A stretch of DNA of 64,000 nt from Candidatus Cybelea sp. (GTDB lineage: Bacteria; Vulcanimicrobiota; Vulcanimicrobiia; Vulcanimicrobiales; Vulcanimicrobiaceae): positions 1 through 64,000 of the forward strand of contig DASXFZ010000001.1 in NCBI GenBank assembly GCA_036489315.1, written 5' to 3'. The position numbers were made by a program, and so were the translations under genes. Shown piece after piece: positions 1 to 8,504 of the stretch (within the stretch, counting starts at the first letter, position 1; each line of letters opens with the position of its first letter). Below the pieces are notes generated by a model, which saw only the letters and a program-made list of their open reading frames with translations, searched no databases and was not told the origin of the DNA.

Positions 1-741
1 GGCGTCGGGCTCGACCTGCTGCCGTGGCCGTCGATCGACTTTGAGAAGTTCGGCGAGGTGGAGCGCGTTGAGCGGTCGCGGATCCAGCGCATCTCGGCCC
101 GCAATCTGGCGCGCAACTGGGTGATGATCCCGCACGTCACCCACAACGATGAGGCCGACATCACCGACCTTGAGGCCTGGCGCAAGCGCCTCAACGAGGA
201 GCATGCCCGCGACGGCGTCAAGTTCACGATGGTCTCATTCCTCGTGGCGGCATGCGTCGCGGCGCTCAAGGAGTTTCCGTTCGTCAACGCCTCGCTTGAC
301 GGCGAGGAACTCGTGCTCAAGCGCTACTACAACATCGGATTCGCCGCCGACACGCCCGGCGGTCTCGTCGTTCCGGTCATAAGAAACGCCGACACGAAGG
401 GCTTGATCGAGATCGCGCGGGAGTGCCAAGAGCTCGCCGGAAAGGCGCGCGAGGGGAAGCTGTCGCTTGCGCAGATGCAAGGCGGAAGCTTCACGATCTC
501 TTCGATCGGCGGAATCGGCGGGACGGCGTTCACCCAGATCGTCAACGCCCCCGAAGTCGCGATCCTCGGCGCGACGAAAACGGAGACCAAGCCGGTCTGG
601 GACGGTAAAAAGTTCGTTCCGCGCCTGATGCTCCCGATCAGCGTCAGCTACGACCACCGCGTCGTCGACGGGGCGGGAGCCGCGCGCTTCCTCGTCTATG
701 TCGCCGAGCTCCTCGCAGACTTCCGCCGGGTCATGCTCTAA
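1..741 (+). CDS. 2-oxoacid dehydrogenase E2 (dihydrolipoyl acyltransferase), C-terminal part
   Basis: The reading frame is open from the first base of the window, so only the last 246 residues are seen. They start in the linker before the catalytic domain ([16 protein letters not shown]) and cover the whole acyltransferase core. The active-site motif DHRVVDG lies at about nt 652-672, and the family phrase NWVMIPHVT is present near the start. E2 transfers the acyl group from lipoamide to CoA in the pyruvate or related dehydrogenase complex. The core resembles proteobacterial AceF-type E2, but the substrate cannot be fixed from this fragment. Lipoyl domains and E1 would lie upstream. An insertion element begins five bases after the stop, so any downstream partner (such as E3) has been separated or was never there. 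Confidence 0.93.
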   Translation, partial: GVGLDLLPWPSIDFEKFGEVERVERSRIQRISARNLARNWVMIPHVTHNDEADITDLEAWRKRLNEEHARDGVKFTMVSFLVAACVAALKEFPFVNASLDGEELVLKRYYNIGFAADTPGGLVVPVIRNADTKGLIEIARECQELAGKAREGKLSLAQMQGGSFTISSIGGIGGTAFTQIVNAPEVAILGATKTETKPVWDGKKFVPRLMLPISVSYDHRVVDGAGAARFLVYVAELLADFRRVML

Positions 742-745
742 AAGC

Positions 746-777
746 TGACAAGAGGTGGGGGGCGATATACTTGACGC
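746..777 (+). repeat. left terminal inverted repeat of the IS1595 element
   Basis: It begins TGACA, continues through a run of six G and ATATACTTG, and pairs with 2795-2826. The last bases contain the -35 hexamer of the transposase promoter. Confidence 0.75.
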
Positions 778-799
778 ATTAACGCTTGCCTGATATAAT
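771..799 (+). promoter_or_regulatory. sigma-70-type promoter of the transposase
   Basis: TTGACG at 771-776, a 17-base spacer and TATAAT at 794-799 make an almost perfect sigma-70 promoter. The -35 box lies inside the inverted repeat. The expected start of transcription, about seven bases past the -10 box, falls on or beside the transposase ATG at 806. There is no Shine-Dalgarno sequence, so the mRNA is probably leaderless. Confidence 0.75.
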
Positions 800-805
800 G
801 GGTTT

Positions 806-1801
806 ATGCCAGCACGTAAGCCGAAAATCTCCCCTGAGCCCGCCACCCTCCGCGAGGCGGTTGTCTACTTTGGCGACCTTGATCGGGCGCACGATTTCGT
901 AATGAGCCTGCGTTTCCCGAATGGCCTTGCCTGTCCCCGATATGGATGTGGTTCGGCCAACGTCGGTTTCGTCCAAACGCGCCGCCTGATTCAATGCAAG
1001 GACTGCAAGAAGCAATCGTCCCTGAAGGTCGGAACCATCTTTGAGGATTCGCCCATCGGCTTCGACAAATGGCTCCCCGCCATGTGGATGATCGGCGGCG
1101 ACCGGAACGGCATTTCGTCCCATGAACTTGGCCGCGCCATCGGTGTGACGCAAAAGACGGCCTGGTTCATGCTGCACCGTATCCGTTTGGCGATGAAGGA
1201 CAAGTCCATCGAAAAGCCCTTTACGGGCGAGGTCGAGGCGGACGAAACCTTCATCGGCGCTAAGGCTAAGCTGACGTGGAATAAATACCATACCCGCAAA
1301 GTCCAAGCGCACGGACCTGCGACCGACAAGGCCGTCGTGTTCGGCATAGCGGAACGCGGCAACCCGTCCCAAGTACGTGCGATGGTCGTGCCCGATTATA
1401 AGAAAAGCACGCTCGCCCCGATTCTTACCGCGAACGTGGCAAAAGGCTCGACCCTCTATACCGATGCGCTGCGGTCGTACCGTGGACTCGAACCGCATTT
1501 CGTCCACGCCTTTGTGGACCACATGATCGAATACGTGAACGGGCGCGTTCATACGAACACCATCGAAAACTTTTGGTCGTGCTTGAAGCGCACAATCAAC
1601 GGGACGTATATCTGCCCAAAGACGTTCCACATGGAGGCATACGTTGACGAGCAAGCATGGCGGTTCAATAACCGCGAGCTTGCCGATAGTGCACGCCTAA
1701 ACGTCGCGCTAGAGGGTGTCGAGGGCAAGCGTATCACGTACAAAGAACTCAAGACGCGCAACGCTACTCTTCGGGCTCAGGCCGCTCGCAAGGGTCAATA
1801 G
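806..1801 (+). CDS. IS1595-family transposase (ISXO2-like DDE)
   Basis: 331 aa, full length for the family. An N-terminal zinc ribbon has cysteines at about 43, 48, 64 and 67. A helix-turn-helix-like stretch follows (about 100-130), then an ISXO2-type catalytic domain. Candidate acidic residues are D146 in EADETFIG, D220 in YTDALRSY and E254 in TIENFWSCLKR. The protein cuts and joins the element ends. ATG 806 is chosen because it sits at the predicted transcription start and gives the full zinc ribbon. The 3' end overlaps a 42-aa ORF on the other strand. All key residues are present, so the enzyme may be active. Confidence 0.93.
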   Translation: MPARKPKISPEPATLREAVVYFGDLDRAHDFVMSLRFPNGLACPRYGCGSANVGFVQTRRLIQCKDCKKQSSLKVGTIFEDSPIGFDKWLPAMWMIGGDRNGISSHELGRAIGVTQKTAWFMLHRIRLAMKDKSIEKPFTGEVEADETFIGAKAKLTWNKYHTRKVQAHGPATDKAVVFGIAERGNPSQVRAMVVPDYKKSTLAPILTANVAKGSTLYTDALRSYRGLEPHFVHAFVDHMIEYVNGRVHTNTIENFWSCLKRTINGTYICPKTFHMEAYVDEQAWRFNNRELADSARLNVALEGVEGKRITYKELKTRNATLRAQAARKGQ

Positions 1802-1892
1802 CCTCGGGTTCCATATTCTGCACATCCTCTTTGGTAACGGTAAGAATCTGGGAAACGAAGTCCTTGAAGCGGTCCATCGGGCTTTTATCCAT
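1764..1892 (-). CDS. 42-aa small protein, IS passenger
   Basis: This small ORF (ATG at 1892, TAG at 1764) encodes a hydrophilic, acidic-tailed peptide beginning MDKSPMDRFKDFVSQILTV. Its ATG overlaps the stop of the 288-aa passenger gene (TGATG), a normal translational coupling arrangement. Its last 38 bases run antisense through the end of the transposase gene. I recall similar short MDxFK-type ORFs beside other transposases but cannot confirm that here. Function unknown. A regulatory or accessory role is conjecture. Confidence 0.55.
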   Translation of the reverse strand: MDKSPMDRFKDFVSQILTVTKEDVQNMEPEAIDPCERPEPEE

Positions 1893-2758
1893 CAGCGGTC
1901 TTTCCAATCAGGATGCACCGGAAGCTCTTTGAAGCCATAGGGCGGGAACTGCCCGGCGTGCTTTTCCCCCAAGTAGATAGAGCCGTCAAGCCCTGGGTCG
2001 CCATCAAGCGAAGCAAAGGCAACGTTGCCGTTAAAATCCTCACACAGAACTTTTATAGAACGGACGTTTTGCTGTGTTGCGCTGTCCGCCGGAAGAAGTG
2101 CGAGGAAAAATCCCATCGGGCGTTCACCAGATTCGATCGGCCTTGCCGTCATAGTACCAATGTGATCGTCATCGTCGTAGGCTTTCCTGTTGGACAACGC
2201 CTCCGGCGGCTTAACTGACCAATCCACTTCTTGAACCTCTTCGACGTACCGCCAATCGCCAAGCCGTACCTCTGGAACCGGAATGCTCGCTCTCACCTGC
2301 ATTCGCCATTTAGTAGCGGTGCTGCGGTATCCGTTATTTGCTACCGACACAAGCGCTAGGATAAAGAGGCTCTCGTCCGCTCCTACTTGGGACTTTGATT
2401 GAACGGTGAGATGCTCTATGCGAAGCGTAAGTTTCGGCTGTTTCGCAGTCAGGTCCGCGTTGGCTAAGCGTAGGCTATGGGACTGTTCCCCCCACGCCTG
2501 CACTAGAGCTGCAAAAAATGAAACAACCAACCATAAACCAGCACAAATACCGACGTAGGTTGCCAGGTTCTTTGAAATTGCACCCCATTGGGGTAGGTCG
2601 CCGGGAAAACTAGATGCGGCCCGATATATCCCGCCGAAGATAGCGGCCAAGATGATAAGCCCCAAAGTGACCCGCCCGCCGTTCACGTTTGCCGCCCATT
2701 TTCGGGATACGGCGTCGGCCATCTCGATAAAAGTGGCGATCCCGCTGCGACGTTCCAT
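1892..2758 (-). CDS. 288-aa two-helix membrane protein, IS passenger
   Basis: The gene lies wholly inside the element. Two hydrophobic segments are seen at about residues 30-47 (TLGLIILAAIFGGIY) and 68-88 (YVGICAGLWLVVSFFAALV). About 190 soluble residues follow, with a beta-rich look (PKLTLRIEHLTV, ILALVSVANNGY) that recalls an immunoglobulin-like fold. I recognise no enzyme motif. Lower GC than the flanking chromosome fits carriage by the element. It is followed by the coupled 42-aa ORF. It could be cargo, or an immunity-type protein for the host. Neither is shown by sequence. Confidence 0.75.
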   Translation of the reverse strand: MERRSGIATFIEMADAVSRKWAANVNGGRVTLGLIILAAIFGGIYRAASSFPGDLPQWGAISKNLATYVGICAGLWLVVSFFAALVQAWGEQSHSLRLANADLTAKQPKLTLRIEHLTVQSKSQVGADESLFILALVSVANNGYRSTATKWRMQVRASIPVPEVRLGDWRYVEEVQEVDWSVKPPEALSNRKAYDDDDHIGTMTARPIESGERPMGFFLALLPADSATQQNVRSIKVLCEDFNGNVAFASLDGDPGLDGSIYLGEKHAGQFPPYGFKELPVHPDWKDR

Positions 2759-2773
2759 CCGGCCTGCTTCGCC

Positions 2774-2801
2774 ATGTTAGCCCATGCTCCCACTGAGCCA
2801 A
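2774..2801 (-). promoter_or_regulatory. possible promoter of the passenger genes
   Basis: On the minus strand TTGGCT (2801-2796) lies inside the right inverted repeat, with a 16-base spacer and TAACAT (2779-2774). It mirrors the transposase promoter at the other end, but the match to consensus is weaker. Confidence 0.4.
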
Positions 2802-2826
2802 GTATATTGTCCCCCAGAGCGTGTCA
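2795..2826 (-). repeat. right terminal inverted repeat of the IS1595 element
   Basis: Reverse complement of this segment starts TGACACGCTCTGGGGG and matches 746-777 with about eight differences. The outer five bases and the ATATACTTG core are identical. Confidence 0.75.
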
Positions 2827-2982
2827 ACTATCCGGGTTCCCACGTCGAGCCATTCGTTTCTCCGGATGCCAAGAGAAATATTAACTAAAGTCAATATCTG
2901 CAAGAAAAAGTGACTATATTTATTTTTTAGACTCGATTTTATGGTAATAATAATCATCTTTTCGGGGGTGAAGGAGCTCAGA
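2827..2982. other. AT-rich gap before the propeller array
   Basis: About 156 bases, much more AT-rich than the chromosome around it, with no supported gene. A Shine-Dalgarno-like AAGGAG ends about nine bases before the ATG at 2983. A promoter for the array is expected here, but I see no clear -35/-10 pair. Confidence 0.5.
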
Positions 2983-4035
2983 ATGACGCCGTCCGGTTCA
3001 ATGTCGCTCGTTTCTTCGTGCTCCGGTTCACCCGGCGCAGTGCCGGCCGGGGAAAGCGACTCTTTGCAGACGGCGCAGCGCGTACGAGAACGCGTGCCAA
3101 TCAAACAGTTCAGCGATCTCGTGCCTGGAAGCAGCAGCGCGATTTACGATCCGTCTAACCTTGCCGTCGGGCCCGACGGCGCGCTTTGGGTAACGAATAA
3201 CACCGATCAGGATTCGGGCGAAAGCGCGGTCGTGCGCATCTCGACGTCCGGAACACGTACCAACACGTACTTTTTCAGCGGCGTCACCAGCCAGGGTTCG
3301 TACTTGGACGATATTACCACCGGGCCGGACGGCGCGCTTTGGGTCACGGACGGCTACAACGAAGAAATTCTTCGGCTCAGCGTGCAGGGGAAGTATACTC
3401 GCTTCCCCCTCGGCTCGTACGGCAGCCCGTCCGGCATCGTGACGGGTCCAGATAAAGCGCTCTGGTTCACGGAAAACTTTGGAGCGAAAGCCGACGTTGT
3501 GAAGATGACGACGAAGGGCAAGCTGACGCCGTACGCGACCACGGGCGAGTTAATCGACATCGCCTCCGGCTCCGACGGAGCCCTCTGGTTCACGGACTTC
3601 GGAGGTAATCACATCGGCCGCATTACGACGACGGGGAAGATTACCGAGTACTCCAAAGGCATATCCGCCGGTGCGCAGCCGTTCTCGATCGCGCCCGGGC
3701 CGGACGGTGCACTCTGGTTCACGGAGTTGGCAGGGCGCATCGGCAGAATCACGACGGGTGGGAAGGTTACAAAATACTCGAACGGCATCACACAAACCGA
3801 AATGCCGCAAGACCTTGTCGCCGGCCCCGACGGTGCGATGTGGATTACCGAGTTCGGGTCGGGGTCGGGCTCAACAGGCGCCAAGATCGGCCGCACTACG
3901 ATGCAAGGCAAAATCACCGAATATTCAAAGATCGATCCGGCCTCGGGGCCGAGCGGAATCACCAAAGGCCTCAAGGGTGACCTTTGGTTCGGCGAGGGCA
4001 GTACGAACGAAGTCGGACGGCTGCGAATTCGATGA
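2983..4035 (+). CDS. virginiamycin-B-lyase-like beta-propeller protein, array copy 1
   Basis: 350 aa. Repeats of about 40 residues follow the pattern GPDGALWFTE...IGRITT.GKITEY, typical of the streptogramin lyase-like (Vgb/COG4257) propeller fold. ATG 2983 is chosen for its AAGGAG ribosome site. An in-frame ATG at 2941 is also possible. Unlike copies 2-5, the N-terminus has a cysteine in a lipobox-like context (SLVSSC) but no real hydrophobic signal core, so export is doubtful. True Vgb opens streptogramin B rings. Tandem lipoprotein copies like these are more likely sensors or binding proteins, but no ligand is evident. The stop overlaps the possible ATG (4032) of copy 2. Confidence 0.85.
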   Translation: MTPSGSMSLVSSCSGSPGAVPAGESDSLQTAQRVRERVPIKQFSDLVPGSSSAIYDPSNLAVGPDGALWVTNNTDQDSGESAVVRISTSGTRTNTYFFSGVTSQGSYLDDITTGPDGALWVTDGYNEEILRLSVQGKYTRFPLGSYGSPSGIVTGPDKALWFTENFGAKADVVKMTTKGKLTPYATTGELIDIASGSDGALWFTDFGGNHIGRITTTGKITEYSKGISAGAQPFSIAPGPDGALWFTELAGRIGRITTGGKVTKYSNGITQTEMPQDLVAGPDGAMWITEFGSGSGSTGAKIGRTTMQGKITEYSKIDPASGPSGITKGLKGDLWFGEGSTNEVGRLRIR

Positions 4036-4085
4036 ACAACGCTTCGCAATTTGGTTTCACCGGAAGCGGTATCGGGTTGAAGCGT

Positions 4086-5163
4086 ATGAACGTATTTTCG
4101 TTGGTCGCCCTTCTCATAATTGGTGCGCTGCTTGGAATGCCCGCGTGCTCAAGTTCTACCGGCGCGCTGCCGGCCGCCGAAGCTAGCCGGGGTTTGCAAG
4201 CGCCGCCGTCGGTACCCGAACGAATAGAGGTCAAAGAGTTCAACGACCTCGTGCGTGGAAGCAGCAGCGATATTTACGATCCGTCCGACCTCACCGTGGG
4301 ACCCGACGGCGCGCTTTGGGTATTGGATAACGCCGATCCGGATTACGGCGAAAGCGCGGTCGTGCGCATCTCGACATCCGGTAAGACGCACGCACGCGTA
4401 CTTCTTCAGCGGCTTCTCCAGGAGCGGGGGGTCGTACTTGGACGATATCACCACCGGGCCGGACGGTGCGCTCTGGGTCACCGATAGCTACAACGACGAG
4501 ATTGTTCGGCTCAGCGTTCGGGGAAGGTATGCACGCTTTCCGCTCGGAGCGGACGGCACCTTAGGCGGCATCGTGACCGGTCCGGATAAGGCGCTCTGGG
4601 CGACGGAGAACTTTGGAACGGATGCCGCTATTGTGCGGATAACGATGGAGGGCGCGGTAACGTCGTACTCGACCACCGGCAACTTGCTAGACATCGCCTC
4701 CGGCTCCGATGGCGCGCTCTGGTTTACCGACTTTGACAACGGTCGCATCGGCCGGATTACGCCGGCTGGGAAAATTACCTGGTATTCCAAAGGCCTTTCC
4801 CCCGGTGCGAAGCCAGGGTCGATTGCGCCCGGTCCGGACGGCGCGCTCTGGTTTACGGATGTAGGGCGCATCGGCAGAATCACGACGCGCGGGCAGATTA
4901 CGGAATACTCGAGCGGCATCACCCCAACCGAAAGGCCGCAGGATCTCGTCGCCGGCCCCGACGGTGCGATGTGGTTTACCGAATTCGATTTTAGTTACGC
5001 CGGAGACGCAAAGGTTGAGCGCATTACCATGCAAGGCGGAATTACCGAATATTCGAAGATCAATCCGGTCTCGGGCCCGACCGGCATAGCCGAAGGTCTC
5101 AAGGGTGACCTTTGGTTCGTCGAGACCAATACGAACGAAGTCGGGAGGCTACGAATTCGATGA
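4086..5163 (+). pseudogene. Vgb-like propeller lipoprotein, array copy 2, frameshifted
   Basis: The N-terminus is a good lipoprotein signal (VFSLVALLIIGALLGMPAC). The propeller begins normally, then the frame breaks near 4386. After VVRISTSGK the sequence continues in the +1 frame as THAYFFSG and runs in register to 5163. Removing one base at about 4386 (GGTAAG-A-CGCACG) restores the paralogue reading SGKRTHAYFF. The site lies beside three ACGC units, so slippage of four bases would also restore the frame, though one residue short. It is a decayed gene or a sequencing error. An ATG at 4032, overlapping the stop of copy 1, is an alternative start. Confidence 0.8.
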
Positions 5164-5204
5164 GCAACGCTTCGCAATTCGGTTTCACCGAAAGGGGTGA
5201 CGCG

Positions 5205-6297
5205 ATGAAACAGGTGAATAGGTTTTCGCTGGCCGGCCTTCTTATAACGGGCGCGCTGTTTGGAATGCCGGCGTGCTCGGCTTCTCCCGGCGCGCTGCCT
5301 GCCGCCACGATGGGAGGCAGTACGCAAACGCCGCAGGGAGCGCGCGAACGAATAACGATTAAAGCGTTCGAGGATCTTCCGAAGGGGACCCCGCAGCGGC
5401 GTTTCCTACCACCCCTCAAACCTTACGGTTGGACCCGACGGCGCGATCTGGGTAACCGACGACATCGATCAGGACTCCGGGTCGAACGCCGTCGTTCGCA
5501 TTTCGACGTCGGGAAGGCGCACGAATACCTATTTCTACGACGGTCGAACCAGCGAAGGTTCGTCGCTCGGCAGCATTACGACCGGGCCTGACGGAGCGCT
5601 ATGGATGACCGACGCATACAACTTTGAAATTCTTCGGATGACGCTCGACGGAACGTATACGCGCTTTCCGCTCAGCGGCTACGCCACGCCAAACAACATC
5701 GTCGCCGGTCCCGACAAGGCGCTTTGGTTTACCGACGGAGGAGACTCCGGATCGAACGTCGTGCGAATGACGACGGCAGGCGCTATGACGTCATATCCCG
5801 AGCCTGGGGCGCTGGTCGACCTCGCCGTCGGCTCCGATAAGGCGCTTTGGATTACGGACTTTGAGGGGAACATCGACCGCATTACGACCGCGGGCAAAAT
5901 CACCGGATACTCCAAGGGACTCTCGCCCGGCGCGCAGCCGTTCTCGATTGCGCCCGGCCCGGATGGAGCGCTCTGGTTCACGGATTTGGCCGGGCGCATC
6001 GGCAGAATCACGACGCACGGACACATCACCGAATATTCGCGCGGCATCTCCCAAGCCGAAAGACCGCAGTATCTCGTCGCCGGCCCCGACGGCGCGATGT
6101 GGTTTACCGAGCACCAGCAACAATCGAGCCGCGTTGCCGGCTCTAAAATTGGCCACATCACGATGCAAGGCAAAATCACCGAATATTCAAAAATCGATCC
6201 GGACTCGGAGCCGCTCGGAATCGCCCAGGGCGTCAAGGGTGATATCTGGTTTGTCGAAAGCAATACCAACGAAGTCGGTCGCGTGCGAATTCGGTGA
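5205..6297 (+). pseudogene. Vgb-like propeller lipoprotein, array copy 3, frameshifted
   Basis: The signal and lipobox (FSLAGLLITGALFGMPAC) are intact. The reading frame goes wrong at about 5388-5402, just after the FEDLPKGTP segment, and the propeller resumes in the +1 frame as SNLTVGPDGAIWVTDDIDQD, continuing to 6297. A one-base excess in the GGGGACCCCGCAGCGGC stretch explains it. ATG 5205 follows AAAGGGG. ATG 5160, overlapping the stop of copy 2, encodes a leader (SNASQFGF) also seen before copy 2. So two neighbouring paralogues are broken near their 5' ends while the rest of each gene is well kept. Confidence 0.8.
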
Positions 6298-7397
6298 ACA
6301 ACGCTTTACCACTGCGCGTTCTCGCAATTTGCTCGCTGGTAGCCGCTGCCGACTGCTCTGGTTTTAGCGGCGGCGGAACTCTTACTCCGGACACCACTAC
6401 AACGAACGACGCACGATCCGGGAAGGCGACCAGCGAGCGAGCCCGGATCAAGCAGTTCGACGACCTCGTCGCGCCTCGGGGCTACTATAACCCGGCAGCG
6501 GTTACGGTAGGGCCCGACGGCGCGCTCTGGGTAACCGACGACACGGACCAAGATTACGGTGAGTCCGCGGTCGTTCGCGTTCTGCCGTCGGGTAAGCGTT
6601 CAAAAACCTACTTCTATTACGGCCCGGTCAGCGAAGGCTCGGGGCTTGACGCGATTACGACTGGTTCGGACGGCGCCCTATGGCTGGCCGACTCGTTTAA
6701 CCGGCAGATCCTCCGCTTGTCGACCTCGGGCACCTTCACAGGGTTCCCACTGAAGCACTTCGAGTCTCCACGGGACATTACAAGCGGTCCGGACGGCGCG
6801 CTTTGGTTTACCGCTCAATTCGATTCGACGGCTCAGGTCGGCCGCATTACGACGTCAGGGCAAATCACAACGTACGATGTCGGTGAAGGTGCCAATGGCA
6901 TCACCGGCGGCCCCGATAACGCGCTGTGGTTCTGCGAAGCGGGCATCGACACGATCGGTCGCATCACCGTCGATGGAACGGTGACAAACTATTCGAAGGG
7001 CATTACGCCGGGTTCTCAGCCGACCTCCATTGCCGTCGGACCCGACGGCGCGCTTTGGTTCACCGAATCGGCGGGAGGCCGCATCGGGCGTATCACGACG
7101 AGCGGTAAGGTGACCGAATACTCCGGCGGAATAACGGCCGCGGACGAGCCGTCGGGCATCACAGCTGGCCCCGATGGCGCGATGTGGTTCACCGAGTACG
7201 AGAACTACCAGTCGTACTCGGTGCAGAATTCGAAGATCGGACGTATCACGCTGCAAGGCGCCATCACGCAGTACGCTCTCGCCAATCCCGCTTCCGAGCC
7301 GACTGGGATCGCACTGGGCCGCAAAGGCGATCTCTGGTTCGTCGAAACGGGTACGAACGAACTCGGCCGCGTCAGAATTTTAAAGGAACCGCAATGA
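6294..7397 (+). CDS. Vgb-like beta-propeller lipoprotein, array copy 4
   Basis: 367 aa, intact. Starts with GTG 6294, overlapping the TGA of copy 3. A lipoprotein signal ends at LVAAADC, followed by a Gly/Thr-rich linker and then propeller blades with GPDGALWFTE and IGRIT repeats. Cell-surface or periplasmic anchoring by a lipidated cysteine is expected. The overlapping stop-start junctions through the array imply one transcript and translational coupling. Confidence 0.88.
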   Translation: MNNALPLRVLAICSLVAAADCSGFSGGGTLTPDTTTTNDARSGKATSERARIKQFDDLVAPRGYYNPAAVTVGPDGALWVTDDTDQDYGESAVVRVLPSGKRSKTYFYYGPVSEGSGLDAITTGSDGALWLADSFNRQILRLSTSGTFTGFPLKHFESPRDITSGPDGALWFTAQFDSTAQVGRITTSGQITTYDVGEGANGITGGPDNALWFCEAGIDTIGRITVDGTVTNYSKGITPGSQPTSIAVGPDGALWFTESAGGRIGRITTSGKVTEYSGGITAADEPSGITAGPDGAMWFTEYENYQSYSVQNSKIGRITLQGAITQYALANPASEPTGIALGRKGDLWFVETGTNELGRVRILKEPQ

Positions 7398-8494
7398 ACG
7401 TCACTTGGAGTCGCTTTGCCCTCGCAGCGGCTATGCTCTTTGGAGCGCAGGCCTGTTCGAACTCGGGGACGCCGGGGGCGTTGCCGGAGAATACCGCCCA
7501 ATCCACGCAAAGAACCGCGCAAACCCGATCGTCCACCAAACGCGTCACGATCCAGGAGTTTAAAGACTTGCCGCGCGGCTACACCCCCTTCTACTTTCCT
7601 ACCGCGCTCGCGGTTCGCGGCTACGCCCTTTGGATCGCCGACGACATCGATCAGGATGCGGGCGAGAGCGCGGTGGTGCGTATATCGCCATCAGGTAAGC
7701 GCACGAAAACCATTCATTATCAGAACGACGCGAGTCCGGCCTTCGAAGGAATCGCGCAGGGGCCCGATGGGGCTCTGTGGCTCACCGATTTTGGCGACGG
7801 GCTCATTGCTCGGGTCACCGTTGGCGGGCAGATAACGACCTACTCGCTCGCGCCGTACGACCTCGGCGAGCCTCAAGGAATCGCCGCCGGCCCGGACCGC
7901 GCCTTGTGGTTTGCAGACGATGGTTTTTACGGGGCGATCGGACGCGTTGACCTTTCCGGGCATATTTCGATTTATAAGCAGGGACTTTCCCAAGGCGCGG
8001 TGATCCAAGGTATCGCGCTCGGCCCCGACGGCGCTCTTTGGTTTGCCGAATCGAGCGGCGATCGCATCGGCCGCATCACCGTCCAAGGAAAAATCACCGA
8101 GTTCGCTGCAGGCATTACTGCTGGATCCGAGCCTTACTCGATCGTCACGGGTCCAGATGGCGCCCTGTGGTTCACCGAACTGCACGGCGGCAGAATCGGG
8201 CGCATTACCGCCAAGGGTAAGGTGACCGAGTACTCGCGTGGGATTACCGCAGAAGAGCAGCCTAACGGCATCGCCGCGGGTCCGGACGGTTCGTTATGGT
8301 TCACGGAATCGAAGGAGCCGTCTCCCTACTCGTATTCAGATGCGAAGATCGGCCGCGTCACGACCCGCGGCAAGATCACGGAATACGCGGTCCCAAGCGG
8401 CAACGGAAACCCAACCGGAATCGTGCAAGGGCCCGACGGCAACATGTGGTTCGTGGAGACGGGCTCGAACAAGCTGGGGCGCGTCGACCTCTAG
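7394..8494 (+). CDS. Vgb-like beta-propeller lipoprotein, array copy 5
   Basis: 366 aa, intact. ATG 7394 overlaps the TGA of copy 4 and has AAAGGA just upstream. The lipobox is MLFGAQAC. Six to seven blades carry the GPDGALWF and RIGRIT motifs. It is the most divergent member (FPTALAVRGYALWIADD replaces the usual first GPDGALW blade), so it may be the oldest copy or have a different ligand. Last gene of the array. Confidence 0.88.
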   Translation: MNVTWSRFALAAAMLFGAQACSNSGTPGALPENTAQSTQRTAQTRSSTKRVTIQEFKDLPRGYTPFYFPTALAVRGYALWIADDIDQDAGESAVVRISPSGKRTKTIHYQNDASPAFEGIAQGPDGALWLTDFGDGLIARVTVGGQITTYSLAPYDLGEPQGIAAGPDRALWFADDGFYGAIGRVDLSGHISIYKQGLSQGAVIQGIALGPDGALWFAESSGDRIGRITVQGKITEFAAGITAGSEPYSIVTGPDGALWFTELHGGRIGRITAKGKVTEYSRGITAEEQPNGIAAGPDGSLWFTESKEPSPYSYSDAKIGRVTTRGKITEYAVPSGNGNPTGIVQGPDGNMWFVETGSNKLGRVDL

Positions 8495-8504
8495 GCGCGG
8501 CCGG

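Larger units (their letters stand above)
746..2826. mobile_element. IS1595-family insertion element with passenger genes
   Basis: The element is bounded by imperfect 32-bp inverted repeats at 746-777 and 2795-2826, which agree at about 24 of 32 positions when one is reverse-complemented. It contains a transposase on the plus strand and two minus-strand ORFs. Its base composition is visibly less GC-rich than the flanks. IS1595 elements normally make 8-bp target duplications. The 8 bp outside each end (738-745 and 2827-2834) do not match, so the duplication has decayed, the ends are drawn slightly wrong, or the insertion was followed by rearrangement. It lies between the E2 gene and the propeller lipoprotein array. 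Confidence 0.8.

Noticed and set aside
738-2834. 8-bp target duplication around the IS element
   Set aside because: The 8 bases outside each drawn end do not match, nor do those outside a shorter end starting at the G-run.
4381-4400. ACGC repeat as a phase-variation switch
   Set aside because: Only three units are present, and removing a single base gives a better match to paralogues than removing four. Kept as a side note only.
3000-8500. CRISPR-like or tandem DNA repeat
   Set aside because: The periodicity is from protein blades that vary in DNA sequence, not from direct DNA repeats with spacers.
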